A DNA stretch of 64,000 nt, taken from NCBI RefSeq assembly GCF_002575655.3, contig NC_053037.3, positions 48,147,242-48,211,241 on the forward strand. The letters are read 5' to 3'. This stretch comes from Aegilops tauschii subsp. strangulata. Lineage: Eukaryota; Streptophyta; Magnoliopsida; Poales; Poaceae. Both the position numbers and the translations under genes were made by a program. The stretch's first letter is position 1; every line of letters starts with the position of its first letter. Below, piece by piece: positions 24,621 through 37,798 of the stretch. The notes beneath the pieces were generated by a model. That model did not search any database and was not told the origin of the DNA. It saw only the letters and a program-made list of their open reading frames with translations.

Positions 24621-24913
24621 TTTAGGAGGATCCCAGGCAGGAGGCCTGCGCCTCTGTATCCTAGTTTGTGCTAGCCTTCTTAAGGCAAACTTGTTTAACT
24701 TATGTCTGTACTCAGATATTGTTGCTTCTGCTGACTCGTCTATGATCGAGCACTTGTATTCGAGCCCTCGAGGCCCCTGGCTTGTATTATAATGCTTGTA
24801 TGACTTATTTTATTTTTAGAGTTGTGTTGTGATATCTTCCCGTGAGTCCCTGATCTTGATCATACATGTTTGCGTGTAAGATTAGTGTACGATTGAATCG
24901 GGGGCGTCACAAG

Positions 24914-24926
24914 TTGGTATCAGAGC
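24914..24926 (+). other. Primer binding site, tRNA-iMet type
   Basis: TTGGTATCAGAGC lies two bases after the 5' LTR end. Confidence 0.88.
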
Positions 24927-27900
24927 TGACTGCCTTAGGAATCCCCTTCCATACTCCTTGGCTGAAGTCGAGTCTAGGCATTACAAAACTTTTACTAACA
25001 TGGCTGTGTGTCTTATGGGCCCACGTCGCCATTGGGTGGTATTAGGATCTTTTATTCCTCATATATACTCTGGGACTCTAATCTCTCTTCTCTTCGGGTT
25101 AAATGAATTTGCTAAAACTCTAACATTAGGTTCTCGTAACAACTTTCTCCCGGAGAGCCCCTTCAGTCTAGATGATCGCCAGCTGCACCAGAAGATTTCA
25201 AAGTTACTCTCTGATATTCTTTTGAGACTTTGTGCCCGTTGCTTTTGCAATTCCCTACCACCGAAATATCCCTATGGATAAATACTTACACTTGTCGTTC
25301 TTACTTTTATTCCTAGTTGATCTTGTTATACAAGATACCCTGAAATCCTCTCTATTGTTCCAAGAATATTTTGTGCCTACTGCCTTGCAGTTCTTTGCCA
25401 CATGAATACCCCTACAGATAATTCCTCGCACTTATCGAATATCCGCTCATCCCCAGTTGTCCGTATGTTTCACAAAGTCTTCGAAATGCCAGGTGATCTT
25501 CTGAAAATCCTCAGCAACCTATTGCTCTAGAATTTCTTGCTTGCTTTCATTATGATTAATCCCATAAGTCTTGTAATCTTATTGGCATCCCTTGTCATTA
25601 TCTTTGGAGTCCGTTGATTCAATATGTTGAGGATGCTCGCATTCCTCAGTCGAATCCTAGAATTCATCCTTCCGGCTCAGTGTCAGTTTGAACATGAGCT
25701 GGTTCTCAACCAATTAAAATTGCTGTCGATTGTACCCCTAAGTCTATTCAACTTATCCATCCTTAATCAGAGCATTTGCTTCTGATCCCTTGAATTGGAA
25801 ATCATAATTCCTTTGCATTTGAGCTTTGAATTAGTCAGTTGTTTCTATGATCTGATCTCCTTGCATACTTTCTTCTTTTGGTTGGGTACTGATGCTCGCA
25901 TTAGATCCCTTGTGGACCACCAGAGCATTTGTTGGATTATTATCCGACTGCTCCTGCATATTCTCAAAACCTTGAGTCCTTCCCCTGATACATAATGCCT
26001 TTGCCAAATTGTATCCCCTGCTCTTCTCAACCATGCTCTGCCTCGAGCATGTGTTAACTTGATCCTAAAGTTCCTGGTATACGTTCTAAGATGCCCCGAT
26101 GGGTTGAACCTATGCCTTTTTCTAATATGTGTGAACCCGGAAACTACTACGGGTCATACTCTACTGTTGTTATGTCAGATAAAACTTCAACACTACAACT
26201 TCGTCGAAGGCAAGAAGTGAATGAAAGGTTATGCATTAGAGAAGTGGGAGTCGACCTTGAACTTTGTGTTCATGCCCATGGACATGATGTAGATCCTATC
26301 ATGGAAACTTCTTGTAATGATAACTATTTCTTTGATAAATATCATCTGGTATCTGTGAATTGATCCTTTGCAACCGTGGTTCCGACCATGATTGTTATCC
26401 TTTGATTTTGTTTCTCGGACAAGTTAAAGTACTTGCCTTCAGCAGATCAGTACGCCTTCCCAACCTTTATTTTGTTCTACCTTCGAGTATTACCCCGGGG
26501 TATCTCGAGGATATCACCCCATTGCACTACATGTTATGAATTTCTGATGAAGTAGTAGCTTTCCCCGTCGTAGTCACTCCACAGGTTCTAGGTTGTCATC
26601 AATGGAGAACACCGATTAGTGAATCGAATCAACACTGTGATTCAATACTCCTAGTACTTTGTTGTTTAGACGTTTAATACTCCATCACGTCACTCCTAGC
26701 TCGATCGGTTACTTCATGATCGTGCTAATTTTAATTGTGCTACCTGGTCCTTCTTCCCAGAGCACAAATTTAGACGGTGAGCTAATCTTACGTCCATCTT
26801 ACTCGTCATATCATTTCTCCTTGAACAACAGACTTGATTTCGAGTTTGTGTCGTACCCATGGTTCCAATAACCTTTCGCTTCATCATTCCTTTAACTTGA
26901 TGTCATCGCCGATTGACTACATCTTCATGAAATCTCTCGACAAATGTGTCATGATCATCATCAGCATTCGGAACTCTTCCACGATATCAATTGAATTCAT
27001 GATGAGAAATACCATCCTTGCCCTCGATGATTTGTGTTGTCATCGACCACTTTATTGCCTTCCCTCCAACACAAACGTGTTTGTGTTTTGTGTTATACCT
27101 TGAGTTCCTTGCTATCCAGCATTTGTTCTTCTTTACCTTGGAGTATTACCATCTTTTATATCAAGAATGTCATGGGGATTACTCCACCCCTTAAGAATTC
27201 TTGGTATAGTGATACTTCTCACCATCACCATTCTTTCTTGGTCCCCGTGTTGATTCCAACAAGTGAACGGTGTTGTTTGGAATTTTTTCCCTTCTAGCAA
27301 CCCTATTGCTTTGGAGTTAATGGTCGACATTTCATTCTTAGACCATTGGTTATCGAATCACCATTCTAACATTGATCATGCTACATAAGCCCGTATTCCG
27401 GGTGCACCTTTCAACCTATGTTTAATTGTGTATGTTTCCTCGACCGTACATCATTATATCAGTTGATCTGACAAGTGTTACCTACTTGTTCACATAATTA
27501 TGGAGATCCATCTTTGGTTAATCTCGATGAATTGTCGCTGACTCTATCAACCACATCCTCATTTTCTCCTTGGCTTAATGGTGAACCCTTGTTCGGAACT
27601 CGCTTCCATAGTTCATTTCCCGAGAATCATATAATGTCGTCTTGTCAATTGTGTTGCACCTCTTCTTTTCAGGCATCCTGAGTCTGAGGTATCCTAACAC
27701 CAGTCAGATATGAATCTCGGTCAGATATGATGGTTGGGACGCATTTTCCAAGAGTTATAACGTTGGTCCTTATATGACCCGGTAAGGTGATGTCATGCCT
27801 AGCACACCTGGCTGGAGGGTCTATTGTTATAGTTCTTCCTTTTAGCAATGTTAACCATTCTTCCATGAGGAAATTGTCAGACTTATTCTATGAGTTGTTC

Positions 27901-29088
27901 CTGATGGATCCTTTGTGTATCCAAAGTCTGACCTTTGCTTGAAGAACATGTCAATGCTATCTCGAAGCATGTCTGTGGTACTCCGTTTTTCAACAAGAAC
28001 ATTTGAAGTCCAATGCTAAATGTTTCTTGATCAATTAACCAAAGAGCCATTGCCTGGGTAATGTCATGAAATTTCTCTCCCCTTACCTAAAGGGTTTTCT
28101 ACATTATATCCTGTCATGGATATCTTGCTCTGCTTGTCCTTGGGAAGGGTATACCCCTGGTATATGTGTCAAACACATTTTCCTTTCCATTGTTCTGTTT
28201 GATCTGATGATCATATTATTCCTTTCCATTGATTTGTTTAACCTTCCTTGTAATCCATATGATCTAAGCAGTAATATTCTTCAGCTTATGTAAACACCTT
28301 GGGGTACAACCATGTCAGTAAGACCCTGTTGCATTTGTTGATAGCATTTCGGTAACCACCGATGGACGAGAACTTTGCCTATTGGTCTGCCTCGTTCAAC
28401 GAGCAGGAAAATGAATCTCTTCGTCCCTCGCCCTTGGTATCGATGTTGTTGCCGATAACTGACAGGCTACCCTCTGACATGCCTTGCTATCATGACCGTG
28501 CAAGATGTCAGCCCCCTTTCTACTTTAAACCACATGGTGGGCCCATAACCCACAGTTCCACAGGATCGAAACCTGACTCTCCTGTACACCCTGTTGCCAC
28601 AGTTATTCCTAGAGCTTGACCTCGTATGTAATTCACAAGCCACCTTCCTAGTGATTTATTCTGGTAACAGACGCAATCCTTAACCTCGTTGCTCTGGACC
28701 CCCTTTCGCACTGTTTCAGACATCGAACTATCGCCTATCCGTTTGAAAATTCTCATCGTACCTTCTTACCTTGCTCTTGATATCTTCTTAAGTTTCAACT
28801 CAAGAGATACTTATGCTTCTTCCCCTGAGTTAACCGTCTGATGCCCGATCTTGTTAGGATCCGTCCTGATAGGGTTTTCCCCTCTTATCCTTTCGTAAGT
28901 ACGGTGAAGATCCTGAAGGAAGGATGACAACTTCTTAATAATGCATTGATGCATAGGAATGAATAAATCAACGCTATGGAACGACCTCTTTGAGAAGAGC
29001 AACCAAGACCGAGAAGATTCGTTAGAAATTTGTAACCAGACATTTCCATCTTACTCCACCTCTTAAATCTCGGGATGAGATTTCTTGT

Positions 29089-29101
29089 AGTGGAGGAGAA
29101 T
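29089..29101 (+). other. Polypurine tract of Sukkula-like copy 2
   Basis: AGTGGAGGAGAAT lies directly before the 3' LTR. An imperfect palindrome AAATCT...AGATTT is at 29065-29083, in the same position as in element 1. Confidence 0.75.
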
Positions 29102-29606
29102 TGTGACGCCCGGATAATTAAGCTACAGTGAACCTCTGCTAATGATGCCACGTCACCTCGGTTACTGTTGATAAACTCGCGTTGATTCGAAACCGATTCA
29201 AATTCAAATTCAAAATGAAGTCAAACGATAAAGCTTTTCAAATATTAAAACTAATTTGTTCGGGTTGTGCCAAATAATGCATAGGTAATTATGGCAGAGA
29301 AACCACACTTTTATAAAATGTCTCAATACTCTAAAATGAGTAAAACAGTAGCAAAAACAATTATTTAAATGCTTTTAAAATGAAAAAAAATTACAAACTA
29401 TTATATTTAGGTGCCAAGTTAATTGTGGCAGTGGTATAATTACAATTACTAATTTAGGAGCTAACTATATGTTTTACAAAACTAAAACAATTTGAGAGAT
29501 GAAATAAACAGAAAAGAAATTGAAAAATAAAAGAAAAACAAAAAAATCAAAAGGATAAACCCCCCACGCCCTGGCCCAACTGGACCAGCCGACCCAGCAG
29601 GCCACA

Positions 29607-30519
29607 ATGGCCGGCCCAACCCACCTCACCCTATGCATAACCCCCCCACTGACAAACCCTAACCACCCACTTCTCTCCCCACCACGATCCACCTCCCCCT
29701 CCTCTGCCCCCGATTGGATCGGGGGAATCGACCCCGATGCCGCCGCCTGGGACCACGTCGCCAGAGCCGCCACCGCCGCCCACCACGTCGACCTCCCCAT
29801 CCTGGACTGCCCCCACCAGACTGCTTCTTCCTCATCTCCTCCACCTCCCCGACCAGATCTGGGCTACGCCCCTAGCGCACCCGACGCCACCGCCGCACAC
29901 CGTTGCACCTTCGTCGGATCTCCACCAACACCGCCGCCACTCGCCGTCCCTGGAGCCGCCTCGATGCCGACTGCCTCAATCCCCTTCGCCGGACTGCCTC
30001 CCCTACGTCGCCAGCGTCCCCGTCTTCCTCCTCGCGCCCCACTACCCCGTCCCTACGAACCCCGGTGAGGACCCTGGTCCTCCTCTCTCCCTCGCCCCGC
30101 GACCACGCCTCGCGCACTCCGGCCTCGCGCTCACCGCGGTCGGGCCGCGCCCTGGCCATGCGCCGCGCCGTCCGGCCGTGCCCATCGCCCAGCGGTCCCC
30201 ACGCCACCGCCGCCCGCACCTTACGTCCACGGCCACCTGCACATGCCTCTCCCGCCCTTGCTCACTACCCCGCGTGGCCTTGACGCTGCCATCTCCGGCG
30301 TCCGTGCGCCCGCGCTGCATCGGCGCCCGTCCGCGCCCGCGGACCCCTTCCCTTGTCATCGCGGTGGCCGTCGGCGCCTCGCTGCTCCTCTGCCACCCGA
30401 CTCCCGCGGCCGGTGCTCGCTCCCGCATCAGCGCCCGTTCGGGCTGGGCGCCAGCGCCCCTGTGCCCACACGCCCGTAACCGCATCGCCCGGTGCCCGCT
30501 GAGGCCTCCGGGCCACTGA
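29607..30519 (+). other. GC-rich Pro/Arg-rich LTR block, 3' LTR copy
   Basis: This is the counterpart of 21590-22520 with small in-frame length differences. Open frames on both strands are mostly compositional. Confidence 0.4.
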
Positions 30520-31116
30520 AAAACGGGGCCCGCGCCCCTGAAACGTTTAAAAAGGAATAAAAAGAATATTAATTAATTAACCAATTAATTAACTTAATTA
30601 ATCCTGTTGATTAATCTAATTAATCCTGTTAATTAACCTTAATAACCTAATTAGATAAAAGGTCAATGATAGACGGGCCCCACTGCCCTGTTTGACCGGT
30701 CAACGGTCAACGCTGATCGGTGACGTCATGATGATGCAATAAACATTTTCTAATTAAATTAATTCTGTTAATTCTAAAAATGAATTAAAACTTTTGAAAA
30801 TTAATATTAAATAATCCGTAACTCGGTTGGAAAAACTTTGTACATGAAAGTTGCTCAGAATGACGAGACGAATCCGGATACGCGGCCCGTTCGTCCGCCA
30901 CATCCCTATCATAGAAAACACGCAACTTTCCCCCTCCGGTTCATGTGTCCAAAAACGCAAAAGACCGGGGATACTTTCCCGGATGTTTCCCCCTTTCGCC
31001 GGTACCACCTACTGCCACGTTAGGGCACACCTAGCACCGCTCATTGTCATGTCATGCATTGTCATGCTTATGTTTGCATTGTATTTATTGTTTCTTCCCC
31101 CTCTTCTCTCCGGTAC

Positions 31117-32599
31117 ACTACGAGACTGACGCCGTTGCTACCCAGTATGACTACGGAGTTGACGACCCCTCCTACTTGCCAGAGAAACCAGGCAAGCCCC
31201 CCATTGATCACCAGATATCGCCTATTCTACTCTCTACTGGTTGCATTAGAGTAGTGTAGCATGTTACTGTTCAGTTAATCCTATTCTGCTGCATAGCCTG
31301 TCATTGTTGCTACAGTTGTTACCCTTACATGTTATCCTAATGCTTAGTATAGGATGCTAGTGTTCCATCGGTGGCCCTACACTCTTGTCCGTCTGCCATG
31401 CTATACTACTGGGCCGTGATCACTTCGGCAGGTGATCACGGGCATAGGCTATATACTTTATACTATTACATTACATATGATACTGTTCGGAGATGGGGGC
31501 TGAAGGGGCAGGTGGCTCCATCCCGGTAGAGGTGGGCCTGGGTTCCCGACGGCCCCCGACTGTTACTTTGTGGCGGAGCGACAGGGCAGGTTGGGACCAC
31601 CTAGGAGAGAGGTGGGCCTGGCCCTGGTCGGTGTTCGCGGATACTTCAATTAACACGCTTAACGAGATCTTGGTATTTGATCTGAGTCTGGCCATTGGCC
31701 TATACGCACTAACCAACTACGCGGGAACAGTTATGGGCACTCGACGTCGTGGTATCAGCAGAAGCCTTTGTGACGTCAGCGACTCAGCGGCGCGCGCCGG
31801 GTTGGACTGGAACACCTGCACTTGTATAAGGGAGGCTAGGTCTGCTCACCGGCCGCGTACGCAACATGCAGGTGTGCAATGGGGGATGGGCCCAGACCCA
31901 TGCGTGCATAGGATTTAGACCGGCGTGCTGACCTCTCTGTTGTGCCCAGGTGGGGCTACGACGTGTTGATCTTCCGAGGCCGAGCATGACCCAGGAAAGT
32001 GTGTCCGGCCAAATGGGATCGAGCATGTTGGGTAATGTGGTGCACCCCTGCAGGGAAGTTTACCTATTCGAATAGCCGTGTCCCTCGGTAAAAGCACGAC
32101 CCGGAGTTGTACCTTGACCTTATGACAACTAGAACCGGATACTTAATAAAACACAGCCTTCCAAGTGCCAGATACAACCCGGTGATCGCTCTCTCACAGG
32201 TCGACGGGGAGAGGATCGTCGGGTAGGATTATGCTATGCGATGCTACTTGGAGGACTTCAATCTACTCTCTTCTACATGCTGCAAGGCGGAGGTTGCCAG
32301 AAGCATAGTCTTCGATAGGACTAGCTATCCCCCTCTTATTCTGGCATTCTGCAGTTCAGTCCACCGATATTGCCTCTTTACACATATACCCATGCATATG
32401 TAGTGTAGATCCTTGCTTGCGAGTACTTTGGATGAGTACTCATGGTTGCTTTTGTCCGTCTTTTCCCCCTTTCCATTCTACCTGGTTGTCGCAACCAGAT
32501 GTTGGAGCCTAGGAGCCAGACGCCACCATGGACGACGCCTTCTACTACACCGAGGGTGCCTACTACTACGTGCAGGCTGCTGACGTCGACCACGAGTAG
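31117..32599 (+). pseudogene. Split LTR ORF, broken copy in 3' LTR of element 2
   Basis: The internal block is 31117-31191 (75 nt), with the same GCAAGC donor and the same altered acceptor GGTAC. In the terminal block (32499-32599) a C-to-T change makes a TAG after DVGA, so this copy could not give the full peptide. Confidence 0.4.
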
Positions 32600-32898
32600 T
32601 TTAGGAGGATCCCAGGCAGGAGGCTTGCGCCTCTTTCGATCTGTATCCCAGTTTGTGGTAGCCTTCTTAAGGTAAACTTGTTTAACTCATGTCTGTACTC
32701 AGATATTGTTGCTTCTGCTGACTCGTCTATGATCGAGCACTTGTATTCGAGCCCTTGAGGCCCCTGGCTTGTATTATAGTGCTTGTATGACTTATTTTAT
32801 TTTTAGAGTTGTGTTTTGAGATATTCCCGTGAGTCCCTGATCTTGATCGTACACGTTTGCGTGTATGATTAGTGTACGATTGAATCGGGGGCGTCACA

Positions 32899-35248
32899 CA
32901 ATGTTGAATAATAATTTTTGTGATTTGTTACAGTACAAAATGATAAGGTTTTTGCATTGGTTTATACTAACTTATCTCACGAGTTCTTGTTGAGTTTGGT
33001 GTGGATGAAGCTTTCGAGATTTAGGAAACCGAGATATAAAAGGAAATAAAGAGACACAAAAGCTCAAGCTTGGTGATGCCCAAGGCACCCCAAGATAATA
33101 TTTCAAGAATTCTCAAGCATCCAAGCTTGGGGATGCCCCGGTAGGCATCCAACCTTTCTTCTTCAAAAATTATCGGTTAGTATCGGTTGAACCTAAGTTT
33201 TTGCTTCTTCACATGAGGTGTGCTATCCTTGAAATGTCATTTTGTTTTGTTTTGCTTGCTGTTTGAATAAAATACCAAGATCTGAAATTCTTAAATGTTA
33301 GAGAGTCTTCACATAGTTGCACAATTATTTTACTACTCATTGATCTTCACTTATATCTTTCGGAGTAGTTTGTCATTTGCTCTAGTGCTTCACTTATATC
33401 TTTTTAGAGCACGACAGTGGTTTTATTGTGAAGAAATTAATGAACTCTCATGCTTCACTTATATTATTTTGAGAGTCTTTTAGAACAGCATGGTAATTTT
33501 CTTTGGTTATGAATTTAGTCCTAATATGATGGGCATCCAAGATGGGTATAATAAAAACTTTCATATAAAGTGCATTGAATACTAAGAGAAGTTTGATTCC
33601 TTATGATTGTTTTGAGATATGAAGATGGTGATATTAGAGTCATGCTAGTGAGTAGTCGTGAATTTGAGAGATACTTGTGTTAAAGTTTGTGATCCCCGTA
33701 GCATGCACGTATGGTGAACCGTTATGTGATGAAGTTGGAGCATGATTTATTTATTGATTGACTTCCTTATGTGTGCAGGTCGGGATCGCGTGATGGTTAA
33801 CTCCTACCAACCCTTCCCCTAGGAGCATGCGTGTAGTACTTTGTTTTGATAACTTGTAGATTTTTGCAATAAGTATGTGAGTTCTTCATGACTAATGTTG
33901 AGTCCATGGATTATACGCACTCTCACCCTTCCACCATTGCTAGCCTCTCTTGTGCCGCGCAACTTTCGCCGGTATCATACACCCACCATATACCTTCCTC
34001 AAAACAGCCACCATACCTACCTATTATGGCATTTCCATAGCCATTCTGAGATATATTGCCATGCAACTTTCCACCATTACGTTTATTATGACACGCTCCA
34101 CCATTGTCATATTGCTTTGCATGATCATGTAGTTGACATCGTATTTGTGGCAAAGCCACCATTCATAATTCTTTCATACATGTCACTCTTGATTCATTAT
34201 CCCGGTACACCATCGGAGGAATTCATATAGCGTCATATCTTGTTCTAAGTATCGAGTTGTAATTCTTGAGTTGTAAGTAAATAAAAGTGTGATGATCTTC
34301 ATTATTAGAGCATTGTCCCATGTGAGGAAAGGATGATGGAAGCAATGATTCCCTCACAAGTTGGGATGAGTCTCCGGACTTTATGAAAAATAAAATAGGC
34401 CAAAGAAGCCCAAATAAAAAAAGAGGCCAAAGAAGCCCACCAAAAAAAAAGAGAGAAAAAGAGAGAAGGGGCAATGCTACTATCCTTTTACCACACTTGT
34501 GCTTCAAAGTAGCACCATGATCTTCATGATAGAGAGTCTCCTATGTTGTCACTTTCGTATACTAGTGGGTATTTTTCATTATAGAACTTAGCTTGTATAT
34601 TCCAATGATGGGCTTCCTCAAAGTGCCCTAGGTCTTCATGAGCGAGCAAGTTGGATGCACACCCACTTAGTTTCTTTTTGAGCTTTCATACACTTATAGC
34701 TCTAGTGCATCCGTTGCATGGCAATCCCTACTCACTCACATTGATATCTATTAATGGGCATCTCCATAGCCCGTTGATACGCCTAGTTGATGTGAGACTA
34801 TCTTCTCCTTTTTTGTCTTCTCCACAACCACCATCCTATTCCACCTATAGTGTTATGTCCATGGCCCACGCTCATGTATTGCGTGAAAGTTGAAAAAGTT
34901 TGAGAATACTAAAGTATGAAACAATTGCTTGGTTGAAACCGGGGTTATGCATGATTTAAATATTTTGTGTGATGAAGATAGAGCATAGCCAAACTATATG
35001 ATTTTGTAGGGATAACTTGCTTTGGCCATGTTATTTTGAGAAGACATGATTGCTTTGTTAGTATGCTTGAAGTATTATTGTTTTCACGTCAATATTAAAC
35101 TTTTGTTTTGAATCTTATCAATCTGAATATTCTTCCCACAATAAAGAGAATTAAATTGATAATTATGTTAGGTAGCATTCCACATCAAAATTTCTGTTTT
35201 TATCATTTACCTACTCGAGGACGAGCAGGAATTAAGCTTGGGGATGCT
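32899..35248 (+). other. Non-coding interior of Sabrina-like element, right part
   Basis: This continues from 21085. The stretch 32899-33250 completes the second tandem unit and ends near AAGCTTGGGGATGCC at 33124. The rest is AT-rich, with a CCACCAT-rich stretch near 33920-34130 and a purine-rich GGCCAAAGAAGCCC duplication near 34396-34440. No ORF is supported. A final AAGCTTGGGGATGC at 35233-35247 acts as the polypurine region. Confidence 0.7.
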
Positions 35249-36919
35249 TGATACGTCTCCAACGTATCTATAATTTCTGATTGTTCCATGCTATTATATT
35301 ATTTGTTTTGGATGTTTAATGGGCTTTACTATGCACTTTTATATTATTTTTGGGACTAACCTATTAACCGGAGGCCCGGTGCAAATTGCTGTTTTTGGCC
35401 TATTTCAGTGTTTCGCAGAAAAGGAATATCAAACGGAGTCCAAATGGAATGAAACCTTCAGGAGAGTGATTTTTGGAACAAACGTGATCCAGAGTACTTG
35501 GAGTGGACGTCAAGAAAGAAGCGAGGAGGCCACGAGGCAGGGAGGCACGCCTGCCCCCTGGGCGCGCCCCCCACACTCGTGGGCCCCTCGCAGCTCCACC
35601 GACCTACTTCTTCCTCCTATATATACCCATATACCCCGAAAACATCAAGGAGCACCATAGATCGGGAGTTCCGCCGTCGCAAGCCTCTGTAGCCACCAAA
35701 AACCAATCGAGACCCTGTTCCGGCACCCTGCCGGAGGGGGGATCCCTCACGAGTGGCCATCTTCATCATCCCGGCGCTCTCCATGACGAGGAGGGAGTAG
35801 TTAACCCTCGGGGCTGAGGGTATGTACGAGTAGCTATGTGTTTGATCTCTCTCTCTCTCTCTCGTGTTCTTGAGGTGGTATGATCTTGATGTATCGCGAG
35901 CTTCGCTATTATAGTTGGATCTTATGATGTTTCTCCCCCTCTACTCTCTTGTAATGGATTGAGTTTTCCCTTTGAAGTTATCTTATCGGATTAGTCTTTA
36001 AGGATTTGAGAACCTTGATGTATGTCTTGCATGTGCTTATCTGTGGTGACAATGGGATATCACGTGATCTACTTGATGTATGTTCTGGTGATCAACTTGC
36101 GGGTTCACCTCGTGAACTTATGCATAGGGGTTGGCACATGTTTTCGTCTTGACTCTCCGGTAGAAACTTTGGGGCAAATTCTTTGTGTTGGTTGAATAGA
36201 TGAATCTGAGATTGTGTGATGCATATCGTATAATCATACTCACGGATACTTGAGGTGACATTGGAGTATCTAGGTGACATTAGGGTTTTCGTTGATTTGT
36301 ATCTTAAGGTGTAATTCTAGTACGAACTCTAGGATGGATTGAACGGAAAGAATAGCTTCGTGTTATTTTACTACGGACTCTTGAATAGATCGATCAGAAA
36401 GGATAACTTTTAGGTGGTTTCGTACCCTACAATAATCTCTTCGTTTGTTCTCGTGACTTTGGAGTGACTCTTTGTTGTATGTTGAGGGATAGTAATATGA
36501 TCCAGTTATGTTATTATTGTTGAGAGAACTTGCACTAGTGAAAGTATGAACCCTAGGCCTTGCTTCCTAGCATTGCAATACCATTTATGCTCACTTTTAC
36601 CACTTGTTACCTTGCTGTTTTTATATTTTCAGATTATAAATACTCATATCTACCATCCACATTGCACTTGTATCACCATCTCTTCACCGAACTAGTGCAC
36701 CTATACAATTTACCATTGTATTGGGTGTGTTGGGGACACAAGAGACTGTTTGTTATTTGGTTGCATGGTTGTTTGAGAGAGACCATCTTCATCCTACAAC
36801 TCCCACGGATTGATAAACCTTAGGTCATCCACTTGAGGGAAATTTCCTACTGTCCTACAAACCTCTGCACTTGGAGGCCCAACAACGTCTACAAGGAGAA
36901 GGTTGCGTAGTAGACATCA
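35249..36919 (+). repeat. Sabrina-like 3' LTR, copy C
   Basis: The 1671 bp LTR ends GTAGACATCA and is followed by CTGAT and the resumed Athila pol on the minus strand. No primer site follows, so it is the 3' LTR. Confidence 0.92.
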
Positions 36920-37798
36920 CTGATATGTGAAACTAGGTGGTATAAATTTAGCAACAATGTAATTAGCATAATCAGCATACCTTGGAGCAGTGCGAGAAGC
37001 ATTTATGACAGCTAATTGTTCATCAGGAAAGCTATCATCAATAGGTAGTGGGTCATCAAGAACATTCTCTAACCTAGACAAGTTGTCTGCAATGGGGTTC
37101 TCAACTCCGTTTCTATCAATAATATGCAAATCAAAGTCTTGTAGTAAGAGAACCCATCTAATAAGTCTAGGTTTAGCATCTTTCTTTTCCATAAGGTATT
37201 TAATAGCAGCATGATCAGTGTGAACAGTTACTTTGCAATCAACAATATAAGGTCTAAATTTATCACAAGCAAACACAACCGCTAAAAATTCTTTTTCAGT
37301 AGTAGCATAATCTCTCTGGGCACTGTCTAGAGTTTTACTAGCGTATTGGATAACATTTAATTTCTTATCAACTCTTTGTCCTAGAACAGCACCTACAGCA
37401 TAATCACTAGCATCACACATGATTTCAAAGGGTAAATTCCAATCAGGTGGCCGAACAATAGGTGCAGAAATCAAGGCTTTCTTAAGTATTTCAAATGCTT
37501 CTACACACTCATCATCAAAGACAAAAGGAACATCTTTTTGTAATAGATTAGTCAGAGGCCTAGAAATTTTTGAGAAGTCTTTAGTGAACCTCCTATAAAA
37601 ACCGGCATGACCAAGGAAACTTCTTATACCTTTGATGTCCTTGGGACACGACGTCTTTTCAATAGCATCAACTTTAGCTTTGTCAACTTCAATACCTCTT
37701 TCAGAAATTTTATGCCCCAAGACAATACCTTCATTAACCATAAAGTGACACTTCTCCCAATTCAAGACGAGACTAGTTTCTTCACATCTCTACAAAAC
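36920..37798 (-). pseudogene. Athila pol: RT thumb and RNase H
   Basis: The open frame runs from 37765 to 36917 on the minus strand. It covers the RT connection ([28 protein letters not shown]) and RNase H with its acidic residues ([27 protein letters not shown]). It ends SFTYQ, where the Sabrina-like element inserted, and the next codons continue at 17245 on the minus strand. A frameshift or stop around 37770-37800 separates it from the RT palm. Confidence 0.9.

Larger units (their letters stand above)
21086..24911 (+). repeat. 5' LTR of Sukkula-like copy 2
   Basis: The 3826 bp LTR starts TGTGATGCCC and ends GGGGGCGTCACA. In order it holds an AT-rich start, a GC-rich block (21590-22520), TTAATTAA repeats (about 22570-22660), the split-ORF exons (23138-24620) and a T-rich 3' end. 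Confidence 0.92.
24912..29101 (+). other. Non-coding internal domain of Sukkula-like copy 2
   Basis: No gag-pol motif and no frame longer than about 110 codons is present. It aligns with 3637-7857 on the opposite strand. The final 40 bases before the polypurine tract look like the decayed 3' end of a Del-type polyprotein (NLGMRFLVVEENC), which suggests descent from a coding ancestor. Confidence 0.75.
21086..32898 (+). mobile_element. Sukkula-like large retrotransposon derivative (copy 2)
   Basis: This complete plus-strand element has a 5' LTR 21086-24911, tRNA-iMet primer site, 4.2 kb non-coding interior, polypurine tract and a 3' LTR 29102-32898. It belongs to the same family as copy 1 but is a different lineage: the LTR GC-rich blocks are diverged and the internal split-ORF exon is three bases shorter. 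It inserted into the interior of the Sabrina-like element. Confidence 0.92.
29102..32898 (+). repeat. 3' LTR of Sukkula-like copy 2
   Basis: The 3797 bp LTR starts TGTGACGCCC and ends GGGGGCGTCACA, and is highly similar to 21086-24911. It is followed by CAATG and the resumed Sabrina-like interior. Confidence 0.92.
17246..36919 (+). mobile_element. Athila-related non-autonomous LTR element (Sabrina-like), nested
   Basis: The 5' LTR is 17246-18942 and the 3' LTR is 35249-36919, both starting TGATACGTCTCC and ending in CA, with a tRNA-Asp primer site. The element split the minus-strand Athila pol gene; flanks are CTGGT (17241-17245) and CTGAT (36920-36924), a target duplication with one later change. 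The interior holds one unknown ORF, long AT-rich sequence and a nested Sukkula-like element (21086-32898). Without the insert it is about 7.9 kb. Confidence 0.9.

Noticed and set aside
29065..29083. Palindrome AAATCT...AGATTT before the polypurine tract as a regulatory hairpin
   Set aside because: It is conserved in both Sukkula-like elements, but it also fits decayed coding sequence at the end of a Del-type polyprotein, so no separate function is claimed.
33895..34230. 111-codon frame near CCACCAT-rich sequence
   Set aside because: Low-complexity frame with no domain, in the non-coding interior of the Sabrina-like element.
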